This document shows, piece by piece, positions 19,618-29,396 of a DNA stretch of 64,000 nucleotides. This DNA is from Prescottella soli (lineage in GTDB: Bacteria > Actinomycetota > Actinomycetes > Mycobacteriales > Mycobacteriaceae): contig NZ_CP157276.1 of the NCBI RefSeq assembly GCF_040024445.1, positions 5,022,001-5,086,000 of the forward strand, in the 5' to 3' direction. Every line of letters starts with the position of its first letter. Position 1 is the first letter of the stretch. A program made the translations under genes and the position numbers. A model generated the notes under the pieces. The model was not told where the DNA came from, searched no databases, and saw nothing but the letters and a program-made list of their open reading frames with translations.

Positions 19618-20882
19618 TGTCCGAGTCGAGTGACGGTCCGGGTTCGGAGCCTCCGCTGTCGGGGCGAGCCGACGCGACGATCCTGCATGCCGACCTGGAC
19701 GCCTTCTACGCGTCGGTCGAGCAGCGCGACGATCCGAGCCTGCGGGGGCGGCCGGTGATCGTGGGCGGGGGAGTGGTCCTCGCGGCGAGCTACGAGGCCA
19801 AGGCGTTCGGGGTCCGGACCGCCAGCAGCGGCGCGCAGGCGATGCGGCTGTGCCCGCAGGCGGTCGTCGTGCGACCGCGGATGTCGGCCTACGCCGAGGC
19901 CAGCCGCGCGGTCTTCGAGGTCTTCCGCCGGACGACGCCGCTCGTCGAGGGCATCTCCATCGACGAGGCCTTTCTCGACGTCGGCGGGCTGCGTCGGATC
20001 TCGGGCAGCCCGATGCGGATCGCGGCACGGCTCCGGCACGACGTGCGCGCGGAGGTCGGGCTGCCGATCACCGTCGGCGTCGCCCGGACGAAGTTCCTGG
20101 CCAAGGTCGCGAGCGCGGTGGGGAAGCCCGACGGGTTGCTGCTGGTGCCGCCGGATCGTGAGCTCGACTTCCTGCACCCGCTGCCCGTGGAGCGCCTGTG
20201 GGGCGTCGGCGCGGTCACCTCCCGGAAGCTGCACGACTACGGCGTGCGGACGGTCGGTCAGCTGGCGACGCTCTCCGAACGCGAGCTGTCCATGGTGGTC
20301 GGTCCCGCGGGGGCGCGGCACCTGCACGCGCTCGCGTGGGCCCGCGACCCGAGACGGGTGCAGACGGGACGACGGCGCCGGTCCATCGGGGCCCAGCACG
20401 CGCTCGGAAATCGGCCGCGAAGCTTCGAGGAGATCGAGACGACGGCCGGTGCGCTCGTGGACCGGGTGGCGCGACGCCTGCGTGCGGCCGGCTGGGTGTG
20501 TCGCACGGTGGTGCTGCGGTTGCGGTTCGCGGACTTCGGGCGAGCCACCCGTTCGGTGACGCTCGCCGAGGCGTCGGCGCGCACCGAGACCGTCCTCGCC
20601 GCGGTCCGGTCGCTGCTCGCACAGTCACGGCCGCTGATCGCCGAGCGGGGACTGACCCTGGTCGGTGTGGCGCTGTCGAACCTCGGCCGGGAGGGCGCCG
20701 AGCAACTGGCCTTACCGTTCGAGCCGGACACCGGGACTCCTGTCACGGAGTCCGACGGTGTCCGGCTCGACGGTGCACTCGACGCGGTCCGGGCGAAGTT
20801 CGGATCGGTCGCGGTCACCCGCGCGGCGCTGCTCGGTCGCGATCGCGATCGCGGCGAGAGCGTCCCGATCCTGCCCGACTAG
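19611..20882 (+). CDS. dinB: DNA polymerase IV (Y-family, DinB)
   Basis: 423 residues from the ATG at 19611. Catalytic carboxylates are in HADLDAFYASVE (Asp28) and SIDEAFLD (Asp118, Glu119). The steric-gate/finger segment YEAKAFGVRT and the helix-hairpin-helix ERLWGVGAVTSRKL match DinB. The little-finger domain ends with QLALPF, a beta-clamp binding motif, so it is a clamp-dependent translesion polymerase. No strong ribosome-binding site precedes the ATG; a GTG two codons later is an alternative. The LexA box over the start implies DNA-damage induction. In M. tuberculosis dinX lies near a nitronate monooxygenase gene, as here. Confidence 0.92.
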   Translation: MFVSESSDGPGSEPPLSGRADATILHADLDAFYASVEQRDDPSLRGRPVIVGGGVVLAASYEAKAFGVRTASSGAQAMRLCPQAVVVRPRMSAYAEASRAVFEVFRRTTPLVEGISIDEAFLDVGGLRRISGSPMRIAARLRHDVRAEVGLPITVGVARTKFLAKVASAVGKPDGLLLVPPDRELDFLHPLPVERLWGVGAVTSRKLHDYGVRTVGQLATLSERELSMVVGPAGARHLHALAWARDPRRVQTGRRRRSIGAQHALGNRPRSFEEIETTAGALVDRVARRLRAAGWVCRTVVLRLRFADFGRATRSVTLAEASARTETVLAAVRSLLAQSRPLIAERGLTLVGVALSNLGREGAEQLALPFEPDTGTPVTESDGVRLDGALDAVRAKFGSVAVTRAALLGRDRDRGESVPILPD

Positions 20883-20903
20883 ATCGCGCGGGTCAGGCGT
20901 CTG

Positions 20904-22037
20904 TCAGGCTCCGGCGGCGGCGTTCAGCTGCTCGAGGGTGCCGGTGGCCTCCAGGTACTCCTGCACCCACCGCTCGATGACCGCGGCGGTCTTCTCCACC
21001 TTGGTGAACTGCCCCACGACCTGGCCCACCGGGTTGAACGCGACGTCGACCGTCTCGTCGGGGTACTTGTGGGTGGCGGCCACGGCCATGCCGGACACCA
21101 TGTACTGCAGCGGCATGCCGAGCGGCTCCGGGTTGCCTTCCTTCTCCCACGCCTCGGTCCAGTCGTTGCGCAGCATTCGGCACGGCTTGCCGGTGAACGA
21201 GCGGCTGCGGACCGTGTCGCGGCTGCTCGCGTTGGCGTACGCGGCCTGCTGGACGGCGGTGTTCTCGGCCTCCTCGACCATCAGCCACTGCGAGCCCGAC
21301 CACGCGCCCTGCGCGCCCATGGCCAGCGCGGCGGCGATCTGCAGGCCGCTGCCGATGCCACCGGCGGCCAGCACCGGGATGGGCGCGACCTCCTTGACGA
21401 CCTGCGGCCACAGCACGATCGAGCCGACCTCGCCGCAGTGGCCGCCGCCCTCGCCGCCCTGCGCGATGATGATGTCGATGCCGGCGTCCGCGTGCTTGCG
21501 GGCCTGGTAGGGCGAGCCGCAGAGCGCGGCGACCTTGCGGCCGGCCGCGTGAATGTGCTCGATCATGTCCGGGGGCGGGGTGCCGAGCGCATTGGCGATC
21601 AGCGTGACCTTGGGGTGCTGCAGCGCCACCTCGACCTGCGGGGTGGCGGTGGCCTCGGTCCAGCCGAGCAGCTGCAACGCGTTCTCGTTGGGATCCTCGG
21701 GTACCGGGACGCCGTGGTCGGTGAGGATGCCGCGCGCGAAGTTCAGCGTCTCCTGCGGCACCATCGACTGCAGCATTTTCTTGAGGTCGTCGCCCGACAG
21801 GTTCGAATCCATGCCCTCGTACTTGTTCGGGATCACGATGTCGACGCCGTACGGGTGGTCGCCGATGTGCTTGTCGATCCACTCGAGCTCGATCTCGAGC
21901 TCCTCGGGGGTGAATCCGACGGCGCCGAGAACGCCGAATCCGCCGGCCTTGCTGACGGCGACCACGACGTCTCGGCAATGGGTGAACGCGAAGATCGGGA
22001 ACTCGATCCCGAGATCGTCGCAGAGGGGGGTGTGCAT
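20904..22037 (-). CDS. nitronate monooxygenase-family flavoprotein
   Basis: 377 residues from the ATG at 22037, preceded by AAGGAG. The FMN barrel shows the family landmarks: FPIFAFTHCRDVVVAVSKAGG at the N-terminus, IIAQGGEGGGHCG near residue 185 with the flavin-adjacent His, and PVLAAGGIGSGLQIAAALAMGA for phosphate binding. The family (NMO/2-nitropropane dioxygenase, related to the ER subunit of FabK) oxidises alkyl nitronates or reduces enoyl thioesters. The length is close to Rv1533. It is convergent with dinB. A palindrome 45 bp upstream suggests specific regulation. The substrate is unproven. Confidence 0.85.
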   Translation of the reverse strand: MHTPLCDDLGIEFPIFAFTHCRDVVVAVSKAGGFGVLGAVGFTPEELEIELEWIDKHIGDHPYGVDIVIPNKYEGMDSNLSGDDLKKMLQSMVPQETLNFARGILTDHGVPVPEDPNENALQLLGWTEATATPQVEVALQHPKVTLIANALGTPPPDMIEHIHAAGRKVAALCGSPYQARKHADAGIDIIIAQGGEGGGHCGEVGSIVLWPQVVKEVAPIPVLAAGGIGSGLQIAAALAMGAQGAWSGSQWLMVEEAENTAVQQAAYANASSRDTVRSRSFTGKPCRMLRNDWTEAWEKEGNPEPLGMPLQYMVSGMAVAATHKYPDETVDVAFNPVGQVVGQFTKVEKTAAVIERWVQEYLEATGTLEQLNAAAGA

Positions 22038-22343
22038 CCGGCACTCCTTCGGGGGCGGTGGAATCGGTACGAAAGTTGTAACAGGTTCCAACCTGGGTGG
22101 GAGTGTTTCCGATCGAGGCGGCCATCGCCCGAAACGGTCGACCGTTCGCGGAATCGGACCGGAACCCGTCGTCGGCGCCCGCGGGCGATGTGACGAATGC
22201 CACATCGGGGGTGTCGCGAACGGGAAACGCGCGGGATATCGCACTCGTGCTGGTCTTCGGGGTGCGCGGGTTGCGGCAACAGGAGGTATGAACGGCCGCT
22301 GGAATCCCCGCAGGTGATCTTCTCGGCGAGATGTCCCGGAAAC
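22038..22343. promoter_or_regulatory. NMO promoter region with dyads, no gene seen
   Basis: About 300 bp without a coding frame I trust. It holds CAGGTT-cc-AACCTG (22082-22095), a perfect dyad 45 bp upstream of the NMO start and a good operator candidate, plus AACGGTCGACCGTT (22133-22146), a second perfect palindrome. The nearby GTTGTAAC is a possible promoter element. Confidence 0.45.
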
Positions 22344-22388
22344 GAAAAAACCCTCGCCTCCTGCGCTGCGGCAGTTGGGCGAGGGTTT
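22344..22388 (-). terminator. rho-independent terminator of the tRNA-Gly transcript
   Basis: On the minus strand AAACCCTCGCC pairs with GGCGAGGGTTT and is followed by a run of six Ts. It begins 11 bp past the 3' end of tRNA-Gly. Confidence 0.85.
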
Positions 22389-22398
22389 CCCTCTACTG

Positions 22399-22469
22399 AG
22401 GGGATGACGGGAATCGAACCCGCGTAATCAGTTTGGAAGACTGAGGCTCTACCATTGAGCTACATCCCC
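22399..22469 (-). tRNA. tRNA-Gly (anticodon TCC)
   Basis: The minus strand gives a 71-nt cloverleaf: acceptor arms GGGGATG and CATCCCC, D-arm GCTCAATGGTAGAGC, anticodon arm TCAGT-CTTCCAA-ACTGA with anticodon TCC, and T-arm GGG-TTCGATT-CCC. The 3' CCA is not encoded. Confidence 0.95.
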
Positions 22470-22606
22470 GTGCATACGACATTAGTGGGATCGCCAGCGA
22501 TGCCGTGTGCGAGATGGAACTGTACCGACCTCGCTTTGGATTTCATAATCGGGGGGCCGTAGGATTCTGCCTCGGGTCCTCGCGAGGTTGGCGAAGTCCT
22601 GTTCGA

Positions 22607-22683
<77 letters not shown>

Positions 22684-22771
22684 ATCGTGCGACGGGGCCG
22701 CGAATGCGGCACCGTCGCGCAAGAACGACATAACGAACTAAGAGCATCACCACTACGAAGGAGCCAGATCC

Positions 22772-24130
22772 GTGAAGAGCACCGTCGAGCAGCTCAGCCC
22801 GACGCGAGTCCGTATCAACGTTGAGGTGCCCTTCGAGGAGCTCAAGCCTGATTTCGACAAGGCCTACAAGGCGCTCGCGCAGCAGATCCGTCTCCCCGGC
22901 TTCCGCCCGGGCAAGGCGCCGGCCAAGCTGCTCGAGGCTCGTGTCGGCCGCGGCGCCGTGCTCGAGCAGGTCGTCAACGACGCCCTGCCGTCCCGCTACT
23001 CCGAGGCCGTCTCGGCCAGCGACGTGAAGGTCATCGGTCAGCCGGAGATCGACATCACCAAGCTCGAGGACGGCCAGGAGCTGGTCTTCACGGCCGAGGT
23101 CGACGTCCGCCCCGAGATCACCCTCCCCGACTTCGCCACGATCGCCGTCGAGGTCGACCCGATCGAGGTCACCGACGAGGCCGTTGCCGAGCAGCTGCTG
23201 TCGCTGCGTCAGCGTTTCGGCACCCTCAAGGGCGTCGAGCGTGCCGTGCAGGACGGCGACTTCGTCTCCATCGACCTGTCCGCCACCGTCGACGGTGAGG
23301 CTGTTCCGGAGGCGACCGCGTCCGGTCTGTCTCACGAGGTCGGCTCGGGTCAGCTGATCGAGGGCCTGGACGAGGCCGTCCTGGGAGTGGCTGCCGGAGA
23401 GTCGAAAGACTTCACCTCCAAGCTGGTCGCCGGTGAGCACGTCGGCAAGGACGCCGTCATCACCGTCACCGTCAACACGGTCAAGGAGCGCGAGCTGCCC
23501 GAGGCCGACGACGAGTTCGCCCAGATGGCAAGCGAGTTCGACACCCTTGCCGAGCTGGAGGCCGACCTGCGCGAGCGCGTCGCACGCGTCCGCAAGGTCG
23601 AGCAGGCCGGCCAGATCCGCGACAAGGTTCTGGAGAGCCTGCTCGAGACCGTCGAGGTTCCGCTGCCCGAGGCCGTCGTCCAGGCCGAGGTCGACGCGGC
23701 CCTGCACGACGCGATCCACGGTCTGGAGCACGACGAGGAGAAGCTGAACGAGCTCCTCGAGGCTCAGGGCACCACGCGTGAGCAGTTCGACGCGGACGCC
23801 AAGGAGGCCGCCGAGCGCTCGGTGAAGACCCAGCTGCTCCTCGATGCGATCGCCGACGCCGCCGGCACCACCGTCGGCCAGGACGAGCTCACCGAGCGCA
23901 TCCTGTTCCAGGCGCAGCGCTACGGCATGGCGCCGGAGCAGTTCATCCAGCAGATCCAGCAGGCCAACCAGCTCGGCGCGGTCTTCGCGGACGTGCGTCG
24001 CGGTAAGGCGCTCGCGGGTGTCGTCGACGCTGCGAGCGTCACCGACACGGCCGGCGAGGCGATCGACACCGCCGAGATGTTCGGCACCGCCGAGGCCTCC
24101 GAGGACAGCGAGGGCGACGAGCAGAAGTAA
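22772..24130 (+). CDS. tig: trigger factor (ribosome-associated chaperone/PPIase)
   Basis: 452 residues from a GTG preceded by GAAGGAG. The ribosome-binding tail motif appears as [13 protein letters not shown] near residue 48, following the N-terminal beta strands [13 protein letters not shown]. An FKBP-type PPIase domain spans roughly 150-240, and the helical C-terminal arms follow, ending in a short acidic tail ([10 protein letters not shown]). It binds nascent chains at the ribosome exit tunnel. It begins the tig-clpP1-clpP2-clpX block, with the protease genes downstream behind a long hairpin. Confidence 0.96.
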   Translation: MKSTVEQLSPTRVRINVEVPFEELKPDFDKAYKALAQQIRLPGFRPGKAPAKLLEARVGRGAVLEQVVNDALPSRYSEAVSASDVKVIGQPEIDITKLEDGQELVFTAEVDVRPEITLPDFATIAVEVDPIEVTDEAVAEQLLSLRQRFGTLKGVERAVQDGDFVSIDLSATVDGEAVPEATASGLSHEVGSGQLIEGLDEAVLGVAAGESKDFTSKLVAGEHVGKDAVITVTVNTVKERELPEADDEFAQMASEFDTLAELEADLRERVARVRKVEQAGQIRDKVLESLLETVEVPLPEAVVQAEVDAALHDAIHGLEHDEEKLNELLEAQGTTREQFDADAKEAAERSVKTQLLLDAIADAAGTTVGQDELTERILFQAQRYGMAPEQFIQQIQQANQLGAVFADVRRGKALAGVVDAASVTDTAGEAIDTAEMFGTAEASEDSEGDEQK

Positions 24131-24168
24131 GTCCCGGCGGCGTATTCCACGCCTCCCAGGGAAAGACT

Positions 24169-24188
24169 TTTCCGCTTTCAGCGAAGTA
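24169..24188. promoter_or_regulatory. candidate ClgR site upstream of clpP1
   Basis: CGCTTTCAGCG (24173-24183) has CGCT and AGCG arms three bases apart and flanking A/T-rich bases. It differs at two positions from the ClgR consensus as I recall it (WNNWCGCYNANRGCGWWS). ClgR activates clpP1P2 in related actinobacteria. It overlaps the edge of the adjacent hairpin by two bases. Confidence 0.4.
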
Positions 24189-24223
24189 GGGCGGCACCGG
24201 GACTCCGGTGCCGCCCTACTTCG
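24182..24223 (+). terminator. tig-clpP1 intergenic hairpin (19-bp perfect stem)
   Basis: CGAAGTAGGGCGGCACCGG pairs fully with CCGGTGCCGCCCTACTTCG across a 4-base loop and is followed by TTAG. It should terminate or attenuate readthrough from tig, making clpP1P2 separately controlled. Confidence 0.8.
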
Positions 24224-24270
24224 TTAGTGTCTGTGTGAGGAACCAACGACTTATCGAGAAGGCAGGTACC

Positions 24271-24879
24271 GTGACTTACCAGAATCCCGCCATGACTTCG
24301 GCCACCTCCGGTCTGAATCTCAGCGACTCGGTGTACGAACGCCTGCTTCGCGAGCGCATCATCTTCCTCGGCACGCAGGTGGACGACGACATCGCGAACA
24401 AGCTGTGCGCCCAGATCCTGCTGCTGTCGGCAGAGGACCCGACTCGGGACATCAACCTGTACATCAACTCGCCCGGCGGGTCGGTCACGGCGGGCATGGC
24501 GATCTACGACACCATGCAGTTCGCCGAGTGCGACGTCGCGACCTTCGGCATGGGCCTGGCCGCCTCGATGGGACAGTTCCTGCTCTCGGCCGGCACGAAG
24601 GGCAAGCGGTACGCGCTGCCCCACGCCCGGATCATGATGCACCAGCCGTCGGCCGGCATCGGCGGTACCGCGTCGGACATCGCGATCATGGCCGAGCAGT
24701 TCGCGCACACCAAGCGTGAGATGGCCGAGCTCATCGCCGAGCACACCGGTCAGACGGTCGAGCAGATCACGGCGGACTCGGACCGCGACCGTTGGTTCAC
24801 CGCTCGGGAGGCGCTCGACTACGGCTTCGTCGACCACGTCGTCACCCGCGCGCGGCAGGCCGGTGGCGCGGGCAACTAG
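24271..24879 (+). CDS. clpP1: ATP-dependent Clp protease proteolytic subunit 1
   Basis: 202 residues from a GTG at 24271 (AGAAGG upstream); the ATG at 24292 is an alternative start. The catalytic Ser99 lies in GLAASMGQ and His124 in MMHQPSAG, with the Asp in the DSDRDRWF region. In actinobacteria ClpP1 is processed and active only in a mixed ClpP1P2 tetradecamer, which partners with ClpX or ClpC1. The 48-bp gap to clpP2 supports one transcript. The YINSPGGS substrate-binding strand is intact. Confidence 0.96.
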   Translation: MTYQNPAMTSATSGLNLSDSVYERLLRERIIFLGTQVDDDIANKLCAQILLLSAEDPTRDINLYINSPGGSVTAGMAIYDTMQFAECDVATFGMGLAASMGQFLLSAGTKGKRYALPHARIMMHQPSAGIGGTASDIAIMAEQFAHTKREMAELIAEHTGQTVEQITADSDRDRWFTAREALDYGFVDHVVTRARQAGGAGN

Positions 24880-24927
24880 GCCCGCGCCCGCATCCGCCCT
24901 TCTGCTCAGACCATCCTTGGAGAACTG

Positions 24928-25590
24928 ATGACCAACATGTTCGATCCCCGCGCGCTCGGTGGACAGGCTCCGGCCGGTGCGCAGTCCCGCTACATCCTGC
25001 CGTCGTTCATCGAGCACTCCAGCTACGGCGTCAAGGAGTCCAACCCGTACAACAAGCTGTTCGAGGAGCGCATCATCTTCCTCGGCACGCAGGTCGACGA
25101 CGCGTCGGCGAACGACATCATGGCCCAGCTGCTGGTGCTCGAGTCGCTCGACCCGGACCGTGACATCACGATGTACATCAACTCGCCCGGCGGCTCGTTC
25201 ACGTCGCTGATGGCGATCTACGACACGATGCAGTACGTCCGCGCCGACATCACGACCGTGTGCCTCGGCCAGGCGGCGTCGGCGGCTGCGGTGCTGCTCG
25301 CGGCCGGCACCCCCGGCAAGCGTCTGGCGCTGCCGAACGCGCGTGTGCTGATCCACCAGCCGGCCACCGGCGGCATCCAGGGCCAGGTCTCCGACCTCGA
25401 GATCCAGGCTGCGGAGATCGAGCGGATGCGCCGTCTCATGGAGACGACGCTGTCGAAGCACACCGGCAAGGATCCCGACGTGGTCCGCAAGGACACCGAT
25501 CGCGACAAGATCCTCACCGCCGAAGAGGCCAAGGAGTACGGCATCATCGACAACGTGCTCGAGTACCGGAAGCTGTCCGCCCAGAAGTGA
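24928..25590 (+). CDS. clpP2: ATP-dependent Clp protease proteolytic subunit 2
   Basis: 220 residues. Catalytic Ser118 is in LGQAASAA and His143 in IHQPATGG, with the Asp in the KDTDRD segment. The 15-20 residue N-terminal extension before [10 protein letters not shown] fits ClpP2, the ring that docks the ATPase in mycobacterial ClpP1P2. Its start follows GGAGAACTG. A GC-rich hairpin lies 10 bp past the stop, so clpX is transcribed separately. Confidence 0.96.
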   Translation: MTNMFDPRALGGQAPAGAQSRYILPSFIEHSSYGVKESNPYNKLFEERIIFLGTQVDDASANDIMAQLLVLESLDPDRDITMYINSPGGSFTSLMAIYDTMQYVRADITTVCLGQAASAAAVLLAAGTPGKRLALPNARVLIHQPATGGIQGQVSDLEIQAAEIERMRRLMETTLSKHTGKDPDVVRKDTDRDKILTAEEAKEYGIIDNVLEYRKLSAQK

Positions 25591-25600
25591 TGTGGGGGTT

Positions 25601-25645
25601 CCCGGCCCACCGACACGCCGAGCGATCGGATTGCGGTGGGCCGGG
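25601..25645 (+). terminator. hairpin after clpP2
   Basis: CCCGGCCCACCG pairs with CGGTGGGCCGGG (12 bp) around a 21-base loop, 10 bp past the clpP2 stop. There is no T-run; it is a likely but not classical terminator. The remaining 237 bp before clpX hold no gene I can support. Confidence 0.6.
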
Positions 25646-25882
25646 GCGCACACCCGTCAAGCTTGGCATTCCGCGTTGACCACGCGGATGTGATTCAGGT
25701 GTCGGAAACGTGTTCGCCGTGCGGGAATCACCGGCTTTCGGTCGACCTCTTTCCCGATCTGCGGGTACGGTCACACCATGAGCCCTCGATCCTGAGCCGA
25801 GGAAGCGGAGCCGCCGTCGGGCGGGCCGTGTGAGTCGGGTGGGGACGCTCGCACGTAGACAAGGAAGTAGGGACCTTACGAG

Positions 25883-27160
25883 ATGGCACGCATCGGTGAC
25901 GGCGGCGATCTGCTCAAGTGCTCGTTCTGCGGTAAGAGCCAGAAGCAGGTCAAGAAGCTCATTGCGGGACCGGGGGTCTACATCTGCGACGAATGCATCG
26001 ATCTGTGCAACGAGATCATCGAGGAGGAACTCGCCGAGTCGAGTGAGGTCAAGCTCGACGAGCTCCCCAAGCCCGCGGAGATCCGCGAGTTCCTCGAGAA
26101 CTATGTCATCGGCCAGGACGCGGCCAAGCGGACGCTGGCGGTGGCCGTCTACAACCACTACAAGCGGATCCAGGCCGGCGACCGTGGCCGGGATGCCCGC
26201 GGCGAGACCGTGGAGCTGGCCAAGTCCAACATCCTGATGCTCGGCCCCACCGGCTGTGGCAAGACCTATCTGGCGCAGACGCTCGCGAAGATGCTCAACG
26301 TGCCTTTCGCGATCGCGGACGCGACGGCGCTGACCGAGGCCGGATACGTCGGCGAGGACGTCGAGAACATCCTGCTGAAGTTGATCCAGGCCGCCGACTA
26401 CGACGTCAAGCGCGCCGAGACGGGCATCATCTACATCGACGAGGTCGACAAGATCGCCCGCAAGAGCGAGAACCCGTCGATCACCCGCGACGTCTCCGGT
26501 GAGGGCGTGCAGCAGGCGCTGCTGAAGATCCTCGAGGGAACGCAGGCGAGTGTGCCCCCGCAGGGCGGCCGCAAGCACCCGCACCAGGAGTTCATCCAGA
26601 TCGACACCACCAACGTGCTGTTCATCGTCGCCGGTGCGTTCGCGGGCCTCGAGAAGATCGTCTCGGACCGAGTGGGCAAGCGCGGCATCGGTTTCGGTGC
26701 CGAGGTGCGATCCAAGGCGGAGATCGACACGCAGGATCACTTCGCCGAGGTGATGCCCGAGGATCTCATCAAGTTCGGCTTGATCCCCGAGTTCATCGGC
26801 CGTCTTCCGGTCGTGGCGTCGGTGACGAACCTCGACAAGGACTCGCTGGTGAAGATCCTGTCGGAGCCCAAGAACGCGCTGGTCAAGCAGTACACCCGGC
26901 TGTTCGAGATGGACGGCGTCGAGCTCGAGTTCACGGTCGACGCGCTCGAAGCCATCGCCGACCAGGCCATCCACCGTGGCACCGGCGCGCGTGGTCTGCG
27001 CGCCATCATGGAGGAAGTCCTGCTGCCGGTGATGTACGACATCCCGAGCCGTGACGACGTCGCGAAGGTGGTCGTGACCGCCGAGACCGTCAACGACAAC
27101 GTGCTGCCGACGATCGTGCCGCGCAAGCCGGAGCGCGAGCGCCGCGACAAGTCGGCCTAG
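25883..27160 (+). CDS. clpX: ATP-dependent Clp protease ATP-binding subunit ClpX
   Basis: 425 residues. The N-terminal C4 zinc domain is [11 protein letters not shown]...[10 protein letters not shown] (residues 13-45). The AAA+ core has Walker A GPTGCGKT (about 120), Walker B YIDEVDKI (about 190) and sensor-2 GARGLR (about 372). It unfolds tagged or adaptor-delivered substrates and feeds them to ClpP1P2. The zinc domain dimerises and recruits adaptors. The gene is monocistronic, ending in a very strong hairpin. Confidence 0.97.
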   Translation: MARIGDGGDLLKCSFCGKSQKQVKKLIAGPGVYICDECIDLCNEIIEEELAESSEVKLDELPKPAEIREFLENYVIGQDAAKRTLAVAVYNHYKRIQAGDRGRDARGETVELAKSNILMLGPTGCGKTYLAQTLAKMLNVPFAIADATALTEAGYVGEDVENILLKLIQAADYDVKRAETGIIYIDEVDKIARKSENPSITRDVSGEGVQQALLKILEGTQASVPPQGGRKHPHQEFIQIDTTNVLFIVAGAFAGLEKIVSDRVGKRGIGFGAEVRSKAEIDTQDHFAEVMPEDLIKFGLIPEFIGRLPVVASVTNLDKDSLVKILSEPKNALVKQYTRLFEMDGVELEFTVDALEAIADQAIHRGTGARGLRAIMEEVLLPVMYDIPSRDDVAKVVVTAETVNDNVLPTIVPRKPERERRDKSA

Positions 27161-27173
27161 CCGGCTCTGCAGA

Positions 27174-27225
27174 AAACGACACTGCCGCCCGATCTCCGCG
27201 AGGAGGTCGGGCGGCAGTGTCGTTT
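27174..27225 (+). terminator. clpX terminator
   Basis: AAACGACACTGCCGCCCGATCTCC pairs with GGAGGTCGGGCGGCAGTGTCGTTT (24 bp with one G-T wobble) across the loop GCGA, 13 bp past the clpX stop. Confidence 0.9.
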
Positions 27226-27252
27226 CCAGGGGTATTTCGTTCAGAGTGCGCG

Positions 27253-27312
27253 GTTGTTCAGCACCGTTGTTCAGAGAGCACCGCTGTCCACCGAGCGCAC
27301 CGCTGTCCACCG
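27253..27312. repeat. short imperfect tandem repeats downstream of clpX
   Basis: GCACCGCTGTCCACCG occurs exactly twice (27278-27293 and 27297-27312, period 19). It is preceded by two copies of GTTGTTCAG (27253-27261 and 27266-27274). The tract sits between two terminators and shows no coding potential. Confidence 0.7.
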
Positions 27313-27319
27313 TGAACGA

Positions 27320-27355
27320 CGAAGGCCGGACCCGTTCGAACGGGTCCGGCCTTCG
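27320..27355 (-). terminator. 36-bp perfect palindrome, terminator of the hsa-like operon
   Basis: CGAAGGCCGGACCCGTTC is followed immediately by its exact reverse complement. It lies 24 bp past the aldolase stop on the minus strand and would form a long hairpin in transcripts from either side. Confidence 0.85.
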
Positions 27356-27378
27356 CCGATAGCTGAGACGTCAGCGAA

Positions 27379-28401
27379 TCACGCCGAGGCGCCGGTCTTG
27401 TTCAGCAGATCGAGCGCGATGTCGACGATCATGTCCTCCTGCCCGCCGACGAGGGCGCGCTTGCCGACCTCGAGCAGGATGGTGCGGGCGTCGAGGCCGT
27501 AGTCCTTGGCCGCCTTCTCGGCGTGGCGCAGGAAGCTCGAGTACACGCCGGCGTAGCCGAGGGTCAGGGTCTCGCGGTCGACGCGGACCGGGCGATCCTG
27601 CAGCGGACGGACGATGTCGTCGGCCGCATCCATCAGCTTGAACACGTCGCAGCCGTGCTCCCAGCCGTACAGGTCGGCGACGCCGATGAACGCCTCGATG
27701 GGGCAGTTGCCGGCACCGGCGCCCTGGCCCGCCAGGGACGCGTCGACGCGGTACACGCCGTTCTCGACGGCGACGACACTGTTGGCCACCGACAGCGACA
27801 GGTTCTCGTGCGCGTGGATACCGATCTGGGTGTCGGCGTCGAGCACGTCCCGGTAGGCCTTGATGCGGGCGCGGACGTCGTCCATCGTCAGGCGTCCGCC
27901 CGAGTCGGTGACGTACACGCAGTGCGCGCCGTACGACTCCATGAGCTTGGCCTGCTGGGCCAGCAGCTCCGGCGGGGCCATGTGGCTCATCATGAGGAAG
28001 CCGGACACGTCCATGCCGAGCTCGCGGGCCTTCGCGATGTGCTGCGCGGAGACGTCGGCCTCGGTGCAGTGAGTGGCGATACGGATCGACTTCACACCCA
28101 GCTTGTGGGCGTGCTCGAGCTCCTCGATGGTGCCGATACCCGGCAGCAGCAGCGTCGTGAGCTTCGCGTTCTTCACGACGTCGGCGGCGGCCTCGATCCA
28201 CTCCCAGTCGGTGTTCGAGCCGGGTCCGTAGTTGAGCGAGCCGCCGGCGATGCCGTCACCGTGCGAGACCTCGATGGCGTCGACGCCGGCCTCGTCGACC
28301 GCCTTCGCGATCCGGGCCACGTTCTCCGGGGTCATCCGGTGCCGGACGGCGTGCATGCCGTCGCGCAGGGTGACGTCCTGGATGTAGATCTTGGTGGACA
28401 C
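27379..28401 (-). CDS. hsaF: 4-hydroxy-2-oxovalerate aldolase (HsaF/DmpG/BphI family)
   Basis: 340 residues. The HMGL-like barrel begins [17 protein letters not shown] (residues 7-23), with catalytic Arg and the metal-ligand Asp in LRDG; the later metal ligands are in the [12 protein letters not shown] region (about 198-210). A C-terminal communication domain couples it to the acylating dehydrogenase. It splits 4-hydroxy-2-oxoacids into pyruvate and an aldehyde that is channelled to the partner. It is the last gene of hydratase-dehydrogenase-aldolase, with 2 bp to the dehydrogenase gene. The Hsa names come from steroid catabolism; an aromatic meta-cleavage role is equally possible. Confidence 0.93.
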   Translation of the reverse strand: MSTKIYIQDVTLRDGMHAVRHRMTPENVARIAKAVDEAGVDAIEVSHGDGIAGGSLNYGPGSNTDWEWIEAAADVVKNAKLTTLLLPGIGTIEELEHAHKLGVKSIRIATHCTEADVSAQHIAKARELGMDVSGFLMMSHMAPPELLAQQAKLMESYGAHCVYVTDSGGRLTMDDVRARIKAYRDVLDADTQIGIHAHENLSLSVANSVVAVENGVYRVDASLAGQGAGAGNCPIEAFIGVADLYGWEHGCDVFKLMDAADDIVRPLQDRPVRVDRETLTLGYAGVYSSFLRHAEKAAKDYGLDARTILLEVGKRALVGGQEDMIVDIALDLLNKTGASA

Positions 28402-28403
28402 GC

Positions 28404-29396
28404 TCAGACCTCCGCGGGGGTGTTGGTGCGCGCGGCGATCAGGCGGCGCGCGATGGACTCGGCGGTGCGCTGGGCGGCCGAGGTCATGATGTCGAGGTTG
28501 CCGGCGTACGCGGGCAGGTAGTCGGCCGCGCCCTCGACCTCGAGGAACACGGTGACCTTGGTGGTGACCGGGCCTGCGCCCTCGGGCAGCAGGGTGTGGA
28601 CCGGCTCGTCGGCGGCGACCGGCGTGAACTGGACCTCCTGCTTGAGGCGGTAGCCGGGCACGTACTCGGCGACCCGGGCGGCCATTTCCTTGACGGAGGC
28701 GCGGATGGCCTCGTGGTCGGCGTCGCCGATGAGCGCGAGGACCGTGTCGCGCATGAGCATGGGCGGCTCGGCCGGGTTCAGGATGATGATGGCCTTGCCG
28801 CGGCCGGCGCCGCCGACCTGCTGGATGGCGTTGGACGTGGTCTCGGTGAACTCGTCGATGTTGGCGCGGGTTCCGGGGCCGGCCGACTTCGAGGAGATCG
28901 AGGCGACGATCTCGGCGTAGGGGACCGGGGTGACGGCGGAGATGGCGGCGACCATCGGGATGGTGGCCTGACCACCGCAGGTGACCATGTTGAGGTTGTC
29001 GAGATCCTCGTCGAGGTGCTCCTCGAGGTTCACCGGCGGCACCACGAACGGGCCGATCGCGGCCGGGGTGAGGTCGATGATCTTCTTGCCGAACGGCGCG
29101 AGCTTCTCGCAGTTGGCGACATGCGCCTTGGCGGACGTCGCGTCGAGGACGATGTCGATCTGGTCGAAGCCGTCGAGCGCGATGAGGCCGTCGACACCCT
29201 CCGACGTGGTGGGCACGCCGAGGCGCTCCGCGCGGGCGAGGCCGTCGGACGTGGGATCGATGCCGACCATGGCACCCATCTCGAGCACGTCGGACTTGTT
29301 CAGGACCTTGATCATCAGGTCGGTGCCGATGTTGCCCGGCCCGATGATGGCGACCCGAATCTTCTTCGAATCAGCGTTGTTCGTCACGATTGTCAC
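28404..29396 (-). CDS. hsaG: acetaldehyde/propanal dehydrogenase, acylating (HsaG/DmpF/BphJ family)
   Basis: 330 residues. The Rossmann motif is [12 protein letters not shown] (residues 17-28) and the catalytic Cys140 is in [11 protein letters not shown]. The protein forms a channelling complex with the aldolase and turns the released aldehyde plus CoA and NAD into acyl-CoA. With a steroid-type substrate the product would be propionyl-CoA; with a simple aromatic, acetyl-CoA. Its start overlaps the hydratase stop by 4 bp, so the three genes are tightly coupled. Confidence 0.94.
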   Translation of the reverse strand: MTIVTNNADSKKIRVAIIGPGNIGTDLMIKVLNKSDVLEMGAMVGIDPTSDGLARAERLGVPTTSEGVDGLIALDGFDQIDIVLDATSAKAHVANCEKLAPFGKKIIDLTPAAIGPFVVPPVNLEEHLDEDLDNLNMVTCGGQATIPMVAAISAVTPVPYAEIVASISSKSAGPGTRANIDEFTETTSNAIQQVGGAGRGKAIIILNPAEPPMLMRDTVLALIGDADHEAIRASVKEMAARVAEYVPGYRLKQEVQFTPVAADEPVHTLLPEGAGPVTTKVTVFLEVEGAADYLPAYAGNLDIMTSAAQRTAESIARRLIAARTNTPAEV

